Assembly (NCBI GenBank): GCA_964648985.1
Contig: CAZYMS010000023.1
Span: forward strand, 1 to 20,376
Direction: 5' to 3'
Source of the DNA: JAEUSE01 sp964648985
GTDB lineage: Bacteria > Patescibacteriota > Doudnabacteria > UBA920
DNA: 20,376 bases
Part shown: piece by piece, positions 19,634 to 20,376 of the stretch
Layout: every line of letters begins with the position of its first letter
How positions within the stretch are numbered: position 1 is the first letter of the stretch
Position numbers and translations under genes: made by a program
Notes under the pieces: model-generated
Told to the model about the DNA's origin: nothing
The model's database searches: none
What the model saw: only the letters and a program-made list of their open reading frames with translations

Positions 19634-20065
19634 ATGCAAAGAGGTTTAGTGGCAGAAGTAGAAACAACTATTCACGCAAGAGTGGATAAGGTTTGGGAAG
19701 CATTAACCACACCGGCGCTTATTAAACAATATTTATTTGGCACAAATGTAGAGACAGACTGGGAAGTAGGTAGTCCCATAACGTATAGGGGAGAGTGGCA
19801 GGGGAAACAGTATGAAGATAAAGGCGTTATTGTAGAACTGGAACCAGAGAAACGTTTTGTTTCTACCTATTGGTCGAGTATGTCTGGAAAACCAGATGTA
19901 GAAGAAAATTACAGTACCGTTATATACGAACTCACTGCGGAAGATGACGATACTACAACTGTCAACATAACGCAGGATAATAACGCCACCGAAGAATCCC
20001 GTGAGCACTCTGAAAAGAATTGGGCTTCAGTGCTTAAGACGCTAAAAGAAATGCTTGAAAAGTAA
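19634..20065 (+). CDS. SRPBCC / AHSA1-family protein
   Basis: This 143-residue protein is a START/Bet v1-like (SRPBCC) domain of the AHSA1 type: VETTIHARVDKVWEALTTPA (9-28), IKQYLFGTNVETDW, GSPITYRGEW, then GVIVELEPEKRFVSTYW and a C-terminal helix (NWASVLKTLKEMLEK). Such proteins hold hydrophobic ligands in a cavity; the AHSA1 name refers to similarity to a eukaryotic Hsp90 activator, but the bacterial function is unknown. It is cytoplasmic and monocistronic. The promoter is not clear; GATACACT near 19597 is a weak -10 candidate. A perfect hairpin begins six bases after the stop. Confidence 0.88.
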   Translation: MQRGLVAEVETTIHARVDKVWEALTTPALIKQYLFGTNVETDWEVGSPITYRGEWQGKQYEDKGVIVELEPEKRFVSTYWSSMSGKPDVEENYSTVIYELTAEDDDTTTVNITQDNNATEESREHSEKNWASVLKTLKEMLEK

Positions 20066-20070
20066 AGCGT

Positions 20071-20125
20071 AATAACAAACAAGGGTGCTCCTTGCGCTGC
20101 GCAAGGAGCACCCTTGTTTGTTATT
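20071..20125. terminator. Perfect 27-bp hairpin between convergent genes
   Basis: The left arm 20071-20097 and right arm 20099-20125 are exact complements around a single T (tip CGCTGCG). The core is GGGTGCTCCTTGCG, with AAC/GTT-rich ends. It should stop transcription of both the AHSA1-like and GIY-YIG genes. Confidence 0.8.
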
Positions 20126-20127
20126 GG

Positions 20128-20373
20128 TCATTTGGCATTTTTAATTAACAATTCTTTTTTTGCTTTGGGCCATTTCTTGACTTCTATTTCTCTCCGCATG
20201 GCATCGCCCACTGTTTTAAACTTTTCCGAATAGATAATCTTCCCGCCCCCGTGAGTTCGTGTGTAAATAGCTCCTTTGCCGCTATTATGCAGTTTTTCTC
20301 TGTTTTTTAAATCCTTTGTGCTTCCACAATAAAGTGTATTATCCTTGCAGCGAAATATATAAAAGAAGAACAT
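20128..20373 (-). CDS. GIY-YIG domain protein (UPF0213/YhbQ-like)
   Basis: This 81-residue protein is a single GIY-YIG nuclease fold. FFYIFRCKDNTLYCGST (3-19) holds the GIY and YIG strands in degenerate form, Arg25 in DLKNREKLHN is the conserved arginine, and Glu62 in MRREIEVKKW is the metal ligand. The YTRTHGG segment is typical of the small UPF0213 group. Members cleave or bind branched or damaged DNA in some species, but the role is unproven. The ATG at 20373 is three bases from the window edge; the start fits the usual family beginning (MY-x-YIL), so the gene is probably complete. Similar short genes are frequent in CPR genomes. Confidence 0.88.
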   Translation of the reverse strand: MFFFYIFRCKDNTLYCGSTKDLKNREKLHNSGKGAIYTRTHGGGKIIYSEKFKTVGDAMRREIEVKKWPKAKKELLIKNAK

Positions 20374-20376
20374 GTA

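Noticed and set aside
1..20376. CRISPR array, prophage, transposon or integrase
   Set aside because: No regularly spaced direct repeats, transposase, integrase or phage structural genes were found.

Overview
The window looks like a piece of a Candidate Phyla Radiation (Patescibacteria, probably Parcubacteria/Paceibacteria-like) chromosome. This is inferred from the mix of small, compact genes: a winged-helix/nucleotidyltransferase-like regulator, small CPR-style coiled-coil and hypothetical proteins, a divergent TruB, DUF5680, DUF1761 and AHSA1-type proteins and a CPR-type GIY-YIG protein. Shine-Dalgarno sequences are rare. Start codons often lie only 5-25 bases after an extended -10 box, and intergenic hairpin terminators are abundant. 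No 16S rRNA or other taxonomic marker is present, so the placement is not firm.

Layout. 1-3520: tRNA-Tyr (minus strand) with its promoter and a hairpin at its 3' end, a HTH/nucleotidyltransferase-like regulator, lexA with an apparent self-regulating SOS box, a DUF5680 protein with a small Cys/His protein behind it, and two small hypothetical proteins, most of them bounded by clear terminators. 3564-4716: a dsbB-dsbA disulfide-forming pair on the minus strand, transcribed away from the next block. 4941-11932: a head-to-tail plus-strand block, the most interesting part of the window. It encodes a ferric-reductase-like membrane protein with a Met/His-rich exterior, an exported CopC-like protein and a YcnI (DUF1775) protein that would both carry histidine as first mature residue, a soluble FAD/NAD(P)H oxidoreductase with a Cys-rich tail, a nicotianamine-synthase-like enzyme, a cysteine-synthase-type PLP enzyme fused to a rhodanese domain, and a His/Met/Trp-rich membrane protein. 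11988-16472: a MauE/DoxX-like redox membrane protein with a Cys/His N-terminal module (minus), an unusual NRAMP-type transporter (plus) and a CtpE-like P-type ATPase (minus). 16757-20373: housekeeping and miscellaneous genes: truB, a family 2 glycosyltransferase, DUF1761, a PEBP-family lipoprotein, an AHSA1/SRPBCC protein and a GIY-YIG protein, separated by long perfect hairpins.

How it may work together (inference). Genes 3564-14081 read as a metal, most likely copper, handling and redox island. DsbA/DsbB would oxidise exported cysteines. The CopC-like and YcnI proteins would bind Cu(II) outside the membrane. The heme-type membrane protein and the separate flavin reductase could form a split transmembrane electron-transfer chain reducing an extracytoplasmic metal. 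The nicotianamine-synthase-like and PLP-rhodanese enzymes could make a small amino-acid or sulfur-containing metal ligand. The membrane proteins, NRAMP-like carrier and P-type ATPase would move metals or ligands. No sequence evidence in the window proves the metal or the product; no regulator of the CsoR, CueR or CopY type was seen.

No CRISPR array, transposase, integrase, phage gene or rRNA was seen. Two AT-rich inverted repeats of one family (about 6457 and 16554) and one degenerate REP-like element (about 2699) are present.
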